DNA of 64,000 nucleotides, taken from NCBI GenBank assembly GCA_003254925.1, contig QANZ01017106.1:317300-381299 (forward strand), read 5' to 3'. Of the stretch, positions 45,495-57,800 are shown piece after piece. Source of the DNA: Chamaecrista fasciculata. Its lineage: Eukaryota > Streptophyta > Magnoliopsida > Fabales > Fabaceae. The translations under genes and the position numbers were made by a program. The notes below the pieces were generated by a model, which was given only the letters and a program-made list of their open reading frames with translations, ran no database searches and had not been told where the DNA came from. Every line of letters begins with the position of its first letter. Position 1 is the stretch's first letter.

Positions 45495-48014
45495 ATAGTA
45501 TATTCAGAATTTCACAACTAAGAAAGAGGTGTATGTGGCAAGACGAATTTTCAGTTGGAACTGCAAATTGAAATTGGTTAAGATAATTTTGAATTTTAAA
45601 TTTGACAGAGTGGGTTGCTAATTTTTTGTGAGTCATGGGTTTTTTAGTTTTGTAAATAGTGTTTATGATTTTTTTTTCCGAAGAGATGTACGTAAGAAGA
45701 AAAGTTGTCAATTGTAGTGGTAAACTAAATTTTAAAATAATGATAGATGGATATATGCTTATTTGTTTAGTGAAAAATTAAAATACAATTCAAAATCACC
45801 ATCATAAGTTGATTTGGGTGATTTTTGAATTGTATTTTTATTTTTCATTTGTAACATAAACATAGTGATAGATGGATATATGCTTATTTATTTAGTGATA
45901 TTAATGAAGACGATGGTGGTGATTTGATGTGATTATTTTTAGTTAATTAGGGAATTATGAGTGATTGTGTGTGTCATTTTTAAGGTGTGTGAGAGAAAAC
46001 AATAGAGAACGTGTGTGAATTTAATTTGTGCTATAATTATGGAATATTAAAAATTCATAAAAATTATTTAGAATTTCAATTATATTTATACTTTATACTA
46101 TATATTATTTAAAATTATTTGTAAATTTTTTTTAATTATTTAGAATTTCAATTATAATTTTATTTTTATTTATACTTTGTATTATTCTTATAATTTGGTT
46201 ATATTTAAAAAATATTAACTGTATTTAAATTTAAAGTTATCCTTTTTTCTCTCATGTATTGTATTTTTTTTAACTATCGTTTTTTGTATAATTTCAAATT
46301 ATTTATGATTTTATTTTTATTTGTACTTTATACTATTTTTATAATTTTAGTTATATTTTAAAATGTATGAACTGAATTTAAATATAAAGTTATATTTCAT
46401 GAATTGTATTTTGTAATCCAAAATTGTCTTTAATAAGATCTTTACATTCAAATTTTACTGAGTGATTCTAAACCATTTCAAAATTTTGATTTTTTTAAAA
46501 TATTTTAAGCAACCATTATATTTAATTATTGATTCTTAAACTAAATCTGATTATAATCATTTCACTTTATTCTCTTTGTATCTGTATTATTATTGGTCAA
46601 TCTAAATCTTTTTTTTTACTAATGGTCAATCTAATTCTAAATTTACATGACTAAAACAAAAGAACATTTTTCGTGAAAAAATTTATTTAATTTAAAGAGT
46701 TTTTCAATAGTTAAAATATGAAAGATCATCTAACTTTTATTAGAATAATTTTATTTTTTAATTAGGGTAAATTACATATCATGTACCCGTGGTATACCAG
46801 ATTATCACATTGATGCTGTGTGGTTTTCCCAGTTTCACTTAGGAACTGAGCTTCTCGCTGTTAAGCACTTAGGGTACATGTACTTTTATTCCATCAATTT
46901 GAATGGAAAATGGTAATGTGATATAATCTTAGCCATCGGTTTCTAATATATCTAAGCCATCGGATTTTGTTACATCTGGGAAAACCGTTGATTTCTCTTG
47001 CATCTTAGCCATTCGTTTCCACCAAGGTTAAAATCTAATTTTTGATCCTCATACTATAGGGTAAGTTTCATTTTGGTCATAAAAACTATTTTTGGTTTCT
47101 TGTTTGCCCTCGGTCTTTCACCTTTGTTTTGTTTTGGTCTCTCAAATGTGATTTTATTAGAATTTTTATCGTTATTTTTAGTCATAAATTAGAGATAAAA
47201 ATTAATCAATTTATAATTGAATTAAATTAAAAAAAAAAGATCAATTTATGCAATTTATGCAGGTATCGTGAAGTTTTGTATCGTGAAGTTTTCCAGAGTA
47301 TTAGATAGGTTGTTATTTTTTTTTTGTGACTTTTTTTTTAGTTCAATTTTAAGTATGGTGGACTTTATTTATTTCTTCCATGTTGGCATAGTTTGGTCAT
47401 CATGTTATTTTTTTCTTCTTCGTTCATTTATTGTGTTCTTTATTTCGTTGATTTTGTTGAAGGAGCAATTTTTTCTTTTATGAATGTAAGTTGTCTTTTA
47501 TTTATTCCTTATTCGCTTTCCATATTGTTTGTTCTATTTTGCTAACTATATCTTCATTTCGTTGATTTTGTTGAAGGAGCAATATTATAACTCGTATTTT
47601 ATTTATCATTATTTTTGTTAATTTTATATATGGTCGAAATTGTTCTTTTTATATATTGATCTATTATGAGTGAGATTATCACTCTTTTTTTTTTTTCAGT
47701 ATGTTTTCATTTATGGTTATAATTTGTTTTAGCCATTTGCTGGATTTAGTTAAGAATTGGACATAAATAACAAAGGTATGCACTAGCCTTTGTATATAGA
47801 TATTGCCTATATTATAACTTCCAATTATTTTTTATTTTTTTTAATGTTCATTTTATATATGGTCGAACTAGAATTTCATTTTCTTAACCTATTGTGAGTT
47901 AAGTTATAATTTTTATATTTCATTCATTATTTTTCAGTTGTTGTTTAATATTTATATAAGCATTTTCCACTTATCCCAACTGTACAATAGTCTTACTTCA
48001 CTATATTATATAAA
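45495..48014. other. Gene-free AT-rich intergenic region
   Basis: Contains a repeat at about 46780-47000 (cacttaggaactgagcttct, ctgttaagcacttagg, gtaatgtgatata) shared with 4128-4230, and a repeated ttgttgaaggagcaat (about 47456 and 47567). gatagatggatatatgctta also occurs twice (45741 and 45869). No coding exon is supported. Confidence 0.4.
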
Positions 48015-48690
48015 GGCAAAGATCATTTCGTACCCCTAACATTTGGGGTCAGTTTCAGTTATGCTCCCAATGTGAAACGTTGGCGTCAATTATATCCTAA
48101 GTCCTAACTTCAATTTTTTTAGGTCAAAGTCCTATTTTGGTCCCTCAAGTTTGCTCAAAGTTCCGTTTTGGACCCTCAAGTCTTTGGCGAACTTTCCAGC
48201 GAGATACACGGCAGCCCCGACAACTACGAAAACTCCTAATATTTTAAAAATTATATAGATAAGACACTTATCCCAACTAAACAATAGTCTTACTTCACTA
48301 TCATACTTTACGGCCTCTATTTTGCAAAAACATGATTGGCAAGTCGCCGAAAAATTACACAATAGCCGAAAATCATATTTCCGGTCATTTGTTCGCAAAA
48401 TGAAAGCCGCCATTGAACTCAGGAGGTCAAAAAACCTTGAATTAAGAATTTTCGTAGTCATCGGGGTCGTCGTGTATCTCACCGGAAAATTCGTCGGAGA
48501 CTTGAGGGACCAAAACGGAACTTTTAGCAAACTTAAGGGACCAAAATAGGACTTTGGCCCAAAAAAAATTGAGGTTAGGGTATAATTGACACCAACGTTT
48601 CACATTGGGGGCATAATTGACACAAAACAAACGTTAGAGGCATAACTGAAACTGACCCCAAACGTTAGGGGCACGAAAGAGTCTTTTGTC
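48015..48690. mobile_element. Mutator-like foldback element with about 220-bp arms
   Basis: Left end GGCAAAGATCATTTCGTACC; reversed right end GACAAAAGACTCTTTCGTGC. Flanked by a perfect 9-bp duplication ttatataaa (48006-48014 and 48691-48699). The arms pair from the ends through ccgttttgg and gagatacacg to about 48235/48440. The roughly 200-bp centre is GC-richer (gtcgccgaaaaattac, gccgaaaatcatatttccgg) and carries a copy of the element's own left flank at 48265-48301. It lies just downstream of the SET gene's stop. Confidence 0.85.
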
Positions 48691-48875
48691 TTATATAAAT
48701 TTGCAAAAGAGAACAAACGAAGATATTTTAAATTTAAATTTCTAAGGGTCTTACCTCAGTATACAAAAGATTTATTCAAAGTTATTAAAAATTAGTCAAG
48801 CCCAAAAAAATAGAGGAAAGATATGGTGAGAAGAGGAGAGTAAAGGAGATGGATTATCACAAAGCAGAAAAATAA

Positions 48876-51800
48876 CTATTCTTCATCTAGTGATAATTGT
48901 AGAGCATGTTCTGCTTCTTTCAAGAATAAACGAGTGAGCATCTTTTGGCCTCGCCGATATACTATACAACACCACTTTTTTCTAGTCATTGCTTTGTGCT
49001 TGTCAGACTCATCGCTGTTTCTGCTACAAAATTTATAAAAAATAATAGAAACAGTATGTAAAACTAACTTAGGAACTGATCAAACTCTAAAGTTTCATAC
49101 TTTATTGGTCAAAGTGCAAATTTGATCTCATATTTTTTTGCTCAGTTCCCAATTTGGTCTCATAGTTTTTTTTTGTTGTACTTTTGGTCCTATATCTTTG
49201 GGTTAGTTCCCAATTTAGTCTCATATTTTTTTTGTTGCATAATTGGTCTTATATCTTGTGTCAATTGCATAATTAGTTCGATATCTTTGAGTTAGTTGAT
49301 CCTTTTGTAAAGATATGTGATCAATTCTGCAACTTGACCAAAACATATGGAACCAAAAATGATATGGGACAAAATTGGGGACCTTTTGCAAAGATATGAG
49401 ACCAAAAGTGAAACAAAAAAAGATACAAAACCAAATTGGGAACTCGAAAAAAGATGAGACCAAATTTACACTTTGACCTACTTTATTTATTAAAATCAGA
49501 AAATAATCCACGAAAGAAAAAGATAGTGCAAGAAATAACTCACTGCCTATAGAAAAGAAAGCAAGAAACGCTATCATTTGAGAGGCTAGTCTCTCCACAA
49601 ACAAACAAATGATACTTCTGAAATTATTTTTATTCCTCCCAACAAGCCCCTTCAATTTACAGGAAACCCAAAATCAGACTCTTCCCCACAATCTTCCTTA
49701 ATTGCATCCAGTTCCCTACAAAGTCTCCGCTATTGCCTCTAATCAAAACTAATGTTGATTAATTGAGTAATAAGGGGTAGTTCTTGAATTATTGCTGCAT
49801 TCTGCCTCTTATTATGGTACATAAATATTATTGGTTTCATTAAAGATACTCTTGGATCATAGACATTTCATTGATATCTATGATCCAAGAGGACCAAACA
49901 AACATAACAAACAGAATCACCTAACTATAAAGGTGGATACAGAAAGTTAAATCATGATCAATCTCTATTTTTGAGGAATTAATTGGAGAATATTATGTTA
50001 TAATCTACCTTTGCCAATGGGATATTGAGAGGAACTTCTGCTGATTAGTGTTATTAACCATATAAACGAGATAATACCTTCTATAGAAACCAGAAGGAAC
50101 TATTAGAGGTAAAGACTCAAGAAAAACTCAAATACAGAAACCTGGAATATGAGAGGTCAGTACCCTACCACAATTCTGATATTTTTCTGCTTGCCCTCCT
50201 CTTGTAAGAGACCGACAAAAACACTTACACAGCCAGTACAGCTTGCAAACCCACACAAAGGTCAGAAACTGCTATGCCTTACCACCCTGGTTTCATCCTA
50301 TTCGTGCCGCTCATCACTCTTTCTGCCTAATGGAATTATTGAGAACTGATCATGGTACATAATACATAAATAGTAGATTGGGTCTTCTTATTGGATGTAT
50401 CATGAAATAATTCGTGAAACTATTTATCCTTATACTAATGTACAAAATGGTGTGGCTAAAAGGAAAAGTAGTTATGTGTTGGAAGTAGCTAGGTCGCATA
50501 TGGTCACCATGAATCTCCAAAACCTTACTTAGTAGGGGGATGCAATTTTGGATGCTACATGTCTTATAAATTGAATATCCCTCACCACTCTTAACTTCTA
50601 AAGGCCTATAGAGTATAGTTATCTGTCATCATACGTGAGTCACTATGAAATAGTTTGAAATTTGAGACCCTTGTTCTCCTTCTTTGTTCTTCTTCACTCA
50701 CTGTGAGTCACTTACTGCTATTTTATCTATCTTCAATTGCTTAGGCCTAAATTGAATATTTGGTTCGACATAAAAATCTCTATTTTTGCTGGTAATGGTA
50801 CTATGTTAAATCTCTGTTTAAAATTGTGCCCAAGTATTTGTTGATTACTGTGCTACTTGGGATTGAGAATTGAATATAAGAATTAAGATACTCGATTTTA
50901 GTATTATTTATAAAATTGATATACTTATTTATTATTTTTCAAGAAAATGATAGCAATTTACAATCCTCGATTCAACATGCAATTTGATCTATCTTATGCC
51001 CCTCCCGGCCCTTAGGTTCTAAATATTGATGACCTTACTTTAGAAGTATTCCAAGGAAAAATATTTGGGTGTGTTTGTTTTGTCCAAACACTGAATACTT
51101 GGAAACTTGCCCTTAGGTGTGTGTTTATTGGGTATATTCCAACACAAAAGGGTTACTACCATCCTCCATCTCAAAAATCGTTGTCCAAATGGATTTCAAT
51201 TTTAAAGAAGTTGAGCCCTACATCAGTCCATCTCAGTCGTCTCTTCAGGGGAAAGAGCATTAGCTAGGAAGAGATGATACCAAGTTAGGTCATTCTTGAT
51301 GCTAGTTCTATTGAAAAAGGGAAGAGACTACTGTTCAAGGGGAGAGAGATTATTGTTCAGAGGGAAATCACTAGGCGTTTGGGTGGACCTGATTTGTCAA
51401 AATATTAAGGAGACAGGATATAATATTCCATCATGTAGCCTACAACGTGAGGAGTCATCCTCTCAAAGAAAATGTGTGAATAAAATAAATCTAAACTAAA
51501 TATCAAGTCCTATTCTAAATATAAAACAGCATCTAAACTTAAATCTTAGTAAGACTTAAACAGAATATCCTAATCCTAATAAGATTTTATCATCTTTAAC
51601 ACTTAAGGAAAAAGAATAAAATACAATAAATAGTAATATCCCCAACAAATCAGCTAACATCTAGGCTAATTCCAAGGGTCAACAATTAGAATAATGAATG
51701 AATAATCCTAATTGATTCACAACAAAAGTAATACCCTTTTAGGGGGTTTCTGTTGTGGATTGACAAAAAGAATTGAAAATATACTTTTAGTTAGTGTTAT

Positions 51801-54800
51801 ATTTGTTTCTTTTGAATTTGAATGACTAGTCCCTGGATTGGTGTTGCATTTCTCATCTCTTCAGTATACCTGGAATAATCTAGTTCTAAGATGACAGTGG
51901 ATCTCTTATACATCTTTTCTGCTTAATTAATTCATAGGTACAAGTAAAACACGACAATCAAATAAAAGGTTGTTACCTTGAAGTATTCTTGAAATGTTGG
52001 TTATCGTTTTGGCTATCAATAATAAGGGCCTTGTTGAGTAAATCAGTGTCATTTTCCTCTGTTGCTGAAGCCTCTTCAAGATCTACCAATCTATTGAAAT
52101 TAGGTATCAATTAGTCATAGGATATATCAATGATTTCAACGTAGACAAGATTCGTTTTTCACAATATGTGATGCCACTTATAATATAAGACAACAATGAA
52201 TATAGTTTGCAGAATATGAGTTTCAATAAGCTTCCAGATTATAATACATTAAGGTTGTATTTCACATAGAGCTATAACAATAATAGAAGTATCAGTGACA
52301 CTTACTTCACACGAAGAAGATCAACAAGCAATTGCAAAGCTCCAGAGTCACCACAAACCTCCCATACTGCTGATTGAACATCGGTATCTGATAGTTGACT
52401 GTCCCCTCTAGTACCAAGAAGCTTTAGAAAATATATAAATTAGAATGTTAGATACACATAAATAACCAAAGTGAATGAATAAAGTTCTTCTACATTTGCT
52501 TGCGACGCCTTGGTGCCTAAGGCGCTGAGGCGAGGCACTATTACTCTCAAAGCCTCTTAGACAATGGAAGGCGCTGGGTTCAACCAGGCTCTAGCACCTT
52601 TGGCTCTTTCGCCTAGTAAAGGCAAGCACCTTTGACGCCTTAGTAAAATTTGCATATAAAAATGAAAGAAAGCTCAGTTCAAGCTCTTATTACGGAAGTA
52701 GTTGATAGTTGAGAATATACATTAAATAGGTAGTTAGGAATGTCTTAGACTTGTGTATATAAATATATATCTATACCATCACTAGAATCAATATCAGAAA
52801 TTATTCAAATCATTTTCTCACTTCTACAAGGTATTAGAGCCTTCCCTAGCGAATCTCTGAATTGTGTTCTCCTTCCACCTCAGAGTCTTTGCTATTTTCT
52901 GAGTCGTGTCATTCCAACTCAAGAATTGTGCATCTTCTGGTCTGAGTTGTGACTCCTTCCAACTCGTATTCATTTATTGCATGGAATTAGAATGCAAGAA
53001 AGTCATATATGTTGTGTTGCCCGCTAGAACAGTCATATAGTGACTGACTAGAAATATTCACTGACCAAATATTTGAATAATTCACTTAAAAACCTAACAA
53101 TACCAAATCAGAATTTTGAACTTTCCTTAGGTTTTGTCAAATTTCAAAGAGAAGAGATAGATGAGTTTTTTGAACCGTAATTGATAGTTTGTGAACCATA
53201 GAGGTTCATATAACTACCCATGGTATTTTGCATCCGAAATTTCATGCAAGTAGTTATGTGAACGGAAAAGTGATGAGAAACTTTATTGTTAAATGTATGC
53301 TTTATTTACATCTTAAACACTTAGTTACTCGGGAAAAAAAAAATAATTAGGTAGTTGACCTTTGCATAGTCATAGGGCTTAGATAGCCAGAATTAAGAGG
53401 TTAGTCTTAGTTTTAATTATTTTTCCGAGTATAGAATCTCTATTGTGTACTCCCTCCGATTCACAATATCTGCTATAGTTTGGTGGGTGCACACAGACCA
53501 AGAAAATTATTAATTCACCTTAAACTTAGAAAAATATAAGATAAAAATACTACATTACCCTTATTTATTCTTTCCTATTTTCAAAGGATACTTATTATTA
53601 AGAGAGAATAGATAGAGATAAAATTGTAAAAAAATAATTAATGCATTCTTGATTTTGTAAAACAACAGATATTTTGAAACATAGAAATTCCCCAAACTTA
53701 AACAGATATTGTGAACCGGAGGGAGTATATATTTTCTATCCTCTTTGAGAATAAAAAACTGAAATTCATTAATTTTCTGAATTACTTCACATGGTATTAA
53801 AGCCACATTAAGGCTTGAAACTTTTTCTCACATTCTCTTATAAATACTTTCACAACGTTCAGAAGCTATTTAGGGATTAAATAAACATTTTCAATTTTAA
53901 AGTATTTGTAATAGCCTTAAATTATGGAATTATTTAAGATAGAAGTAAAATATGTAAGTGCTAATGAAACAAACCATATGGGAGTTGAATAAGGCATTGT
54001 AAATCGAACAAAGAAAACTGATTTTGGGTCAAACATGAGATAAACTATGATTTTAGCCTATCTTAAATAGGTTTGGCTAAAAAAAAAGCCTATCTTAAAT
54101 AGGTGTGCACCACACAAAACACTGTGTTGTGTATATGGGGAAAAAAACAAGGGAAGACTGTGCACTAGGGAAAATTAAGAATCGAGTTCCAACAACTTAA
54201 CTAGAAGCTAAAATCCTAAGACACCAAGGAGGGGGAAAAAACAAGTTGACTAGCAAACGCACCTCTTCAAGCAGTGAGGAAACCTTAATGATCTCATCCT
54301 CCTGCATGGCTATGGTCCTTAAGGCGGTCATAAATTTATCAGGAAAAACAAGCTTATTTGCATAAGATGGAGTTTTACGCTGACCACTCCAACTGTAGCT
54401 GCAAAGTTGGTTGTCCTTGCACTGGTTAGTTCCCTGGCTTTTTCGGATGCCCATGGGAAAAAATCCATTTTCCAGCAAAGTCTTGGGTAAAAGACATCTC
54501 ATTTCAGCATTCTGAAAATAGCAACAAGATCACAAAATGTATCTATAAAATTCTAGAAAGAAAACTGAATTAGAACAATAAATCAAAAGGAAATCAGCCA
54601 TATCAAATGTATTTGGTTCTACTTAATGAAATTAACATGCCCTATAGTGGAAGATAAATTACTAGTATAAGCACACCTGAGCTTCAAGAAGCTGCCTTTT
54701 GGATTCTGAACAAGATATAGTATCAATTGCTTCTGGAGGATAGTGGACCTGCAAGGACCAAGATCTATCAGACCCTATTAACTGTCAAAAGTTGAATCAC

Positions 54801-57800
54801 AGCCCATGCTTTTTTTTTGTTTAATAAGAGAATCACAGCCCGCGATAGGGCAAATAACAGAGGTAACAGTCATAGACAACAATAAAGTTTGATAAGTTAC
54901 TATTTCATAAAACCTAATAAATATTAAGTAAAGAAATATGCATAAAATTTCAATTTCAAAATATGTATGTAAAAAAGGCACAAATCATTTATACTTTGAT
55001 GGTTATTCCTGTTTTAAAATTAGTAAAGTACTTGTGTCAGCTGTTGCAGAGTACTTGAGAACACCAGGTAAAAATGGTCAAAAGGTAAAGATATAAAGAA
55101 ATGCGCACGTTTTCACTTTGAAAAATGTATTTCAAACAGCAAGAAATATTTAAAATTTTCCTCAGAGCACCACTACAAAAATATATAATTTGTAAATTTC
55201 CTTATCACGATTCAATTTTAGATTTCACAAAATTTTAAAATTTGTTCTGACATCAATAGACAGTAATTGTATTTTTGTTTACAAAAAGCATAGTAGATGA
55301 ATTTGATGTAATATTAGTACAGGTCTTTCATATTGAATGTTGATATTAGAAGAAATTATGGCAATAATATATAATAACAGATTCAGTATTTTGGAGAATA
55401 ACTGATGGCTATCACCCAAATTTAATAAAACAAACAAACAAATAAAACAGAAAAAGACTGGGTGTTTTGTATCACTTGTATAATTGACCAGTCCATTTCT
55501 CATTCTATCTCAATTTTACAGATGCCCTTTTTTTTTAAGTTAAAATCAATAAACGAAATTTTCATATATGATTAAGAAGTTGACAAAACAAAGTTTCTCA
55601 GTTGAAATCAATTTGTTATGAAATAGAGCTAAAGACAAATTTGACTAAGGGTGCAAAAAGAATATACTAAGTGGAAGCTGTTACCATGAGATAGTCATCT
55701 GGGTTATCATCAATTACAAAACCATATAGATACAGAAGTTCCTGCATAAAGTAGAAGAAATGGGAAACCATGCAGGGCTTGAAATGAAACTCAGAATAAC
55801 TTATACATCAGCATTACAGAAAAGAAGGGTCAATAATCAAGGTACATGCACTAAGTAAAACATCAACAGATATACATTCATTGTATATTGTTCATTTTTG
55901 CTGCGATTTTGGCTGCTGTTAACTTTAGAAACATATTGCTCAAATCTATAAATTGATTCTCAGACATCATGACAATATCAAATACTGTTGTAACTCTACT
56001 CTTGCTGGTGATTTCATCTTTTTTAATACATATATGGGATCCCCCTGGGGATCTGTGGAGAACAAGGAATGGGCATGGAAGAAAAAAAAATCTTCCCATA
56101 GAAAGATCTGGGGACAGGGATGGGCAAGAAAAGAGATGGCAGGGATGATGGAAGAGGCTCTACAGATGCAAATCAGCCTGGCTCACCAGATGATAGGCGA
56201 TCCACGTTAGGATACTGTGTCTTCAACGCAGGTAACACAATTTCTTGAAAAAACAAGAACAAAAATGTGGTTGCAATGTCTAGTGCAAAAGCTGAGAGTC
56301 ACGCTATGACCCTAGCAATCTATGAACTTCTATGGGTAAAACAACTTTACGATATACAATTTGGAACATAAATAAGATGAAGTTGGTCTATGATAACCAA
56401 GTAGCAATGAATGTTATCTCAAATTCCATGATCCAAGAGAGGACCAAACATTGAAATTGTTTGTCGCTTTATTAGAGAAAATACTTAATCTGGATGCCTT
56501 GTCACTTAATTCGTCAACTCAAACTATCAGTTGGCAGATATCCTCACTAAGTCTCTCAAAGGTGCTTAGATAAAGTACATATGTAAAAAGCTTGTTGCAC
56601 AAGACTTATAAGCTCTAGCTTGAGATACAGTGTTGTGAACCATTTAGGATTATGTAAATCAATTAAAATTACTATGATTGTTGATCCTAGAATTTACCCT
56701 AGATGTTTTGGATTTCAATATTTATTGTATTTTTTTTTTATATATTTTTCTAGAATAGGTTCACTCTTCCTATATAAATACTATAGCTCTTCATTTTCAA
56801 TATCAAGTAAGTTTCTTCATTACTAATAACTAAACATATTGAGATTGATTGTCATTTTGTTCGTGAAAATAATGAAGAGAAGTTAAACTCCATGGCATAG
56901 GAAACATCTTCACAAAAGCTTTGAGTGGGGCAACTGTGGAAAACATTTGTAAGAAGTTGAGCATGATTAATATCTAGATCTAACTTAAAAGGGATTATTA
57001 TCAAGTGTAAATAATATTGAATGCTATAAATTAGGAATTAGCTTGATTATAAGAATAGTGTAGATAATTTAGTTACCAGATATAGAAACTGGTAATGTAA
57101 GAATGAAATCCACTTCTATCTCTCATGTTTACAATTTCAAATCTAAATAATATAAGAAAGTGAAGACATTCTACATTTGCTTTTAATCAAGAGATGGGGC
57201 CACAAGGGTACCTCATTTCCTTTGTTGCCATAACTAATGGAGATTTCTTGATCAATCTCCAAGGGACTTTGCAGAGCTTCACAATTGAGAAAAATAATAA
57301 TAAATTAAAGGAAGGGGAATAGTTATGCAAATTACATTAAGTTACTTTAATGGAATGGCAGAGACAAAAACAAAACTATCGGTAACTACAAAAGCTAAAC
57401 ATGTCTCTGGCATAAATTAACAAGTTTCAGAAGTTAACAAGAAAAAAAAATGACACTACCAGAAAGAAGGTACATGGAAGAAGAAACTCCAGTTACTGAT
57501 CCAGTTGCATCAACTTCCCATGTCGCTATTGGCCTCAGATCTGAATGACCAAGTAATCAAGGTAAGTCATTTTAAGCACATTAACTTTCTTCATAGTTTT
57601 TAAAATTTGAAAGCATCGTGTTTGTATTGCATTAAGTTAACCCATGTTGAACATAGCAATGCTTACATCAATATGTAGACACAATCTTGTTCAGCTTTTT
57701 TTGTATGAAAAAAAAAAGAATTTAATCATTTATTGAAGAGAAGAGAGAAAAAAAACGTAATACTAGAAGTACAGTTGACAATGGACACTTTCAATGAAAA

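Noticed and set aside
48132..48630. Open frames of 132 and 75 residues, opposite strands, with similar VYLAGKF / VYLTGKF segments
   Set aside because: Both are the inverted arms of the 48015-48690 element, so each arm mirrors the other; not genes.
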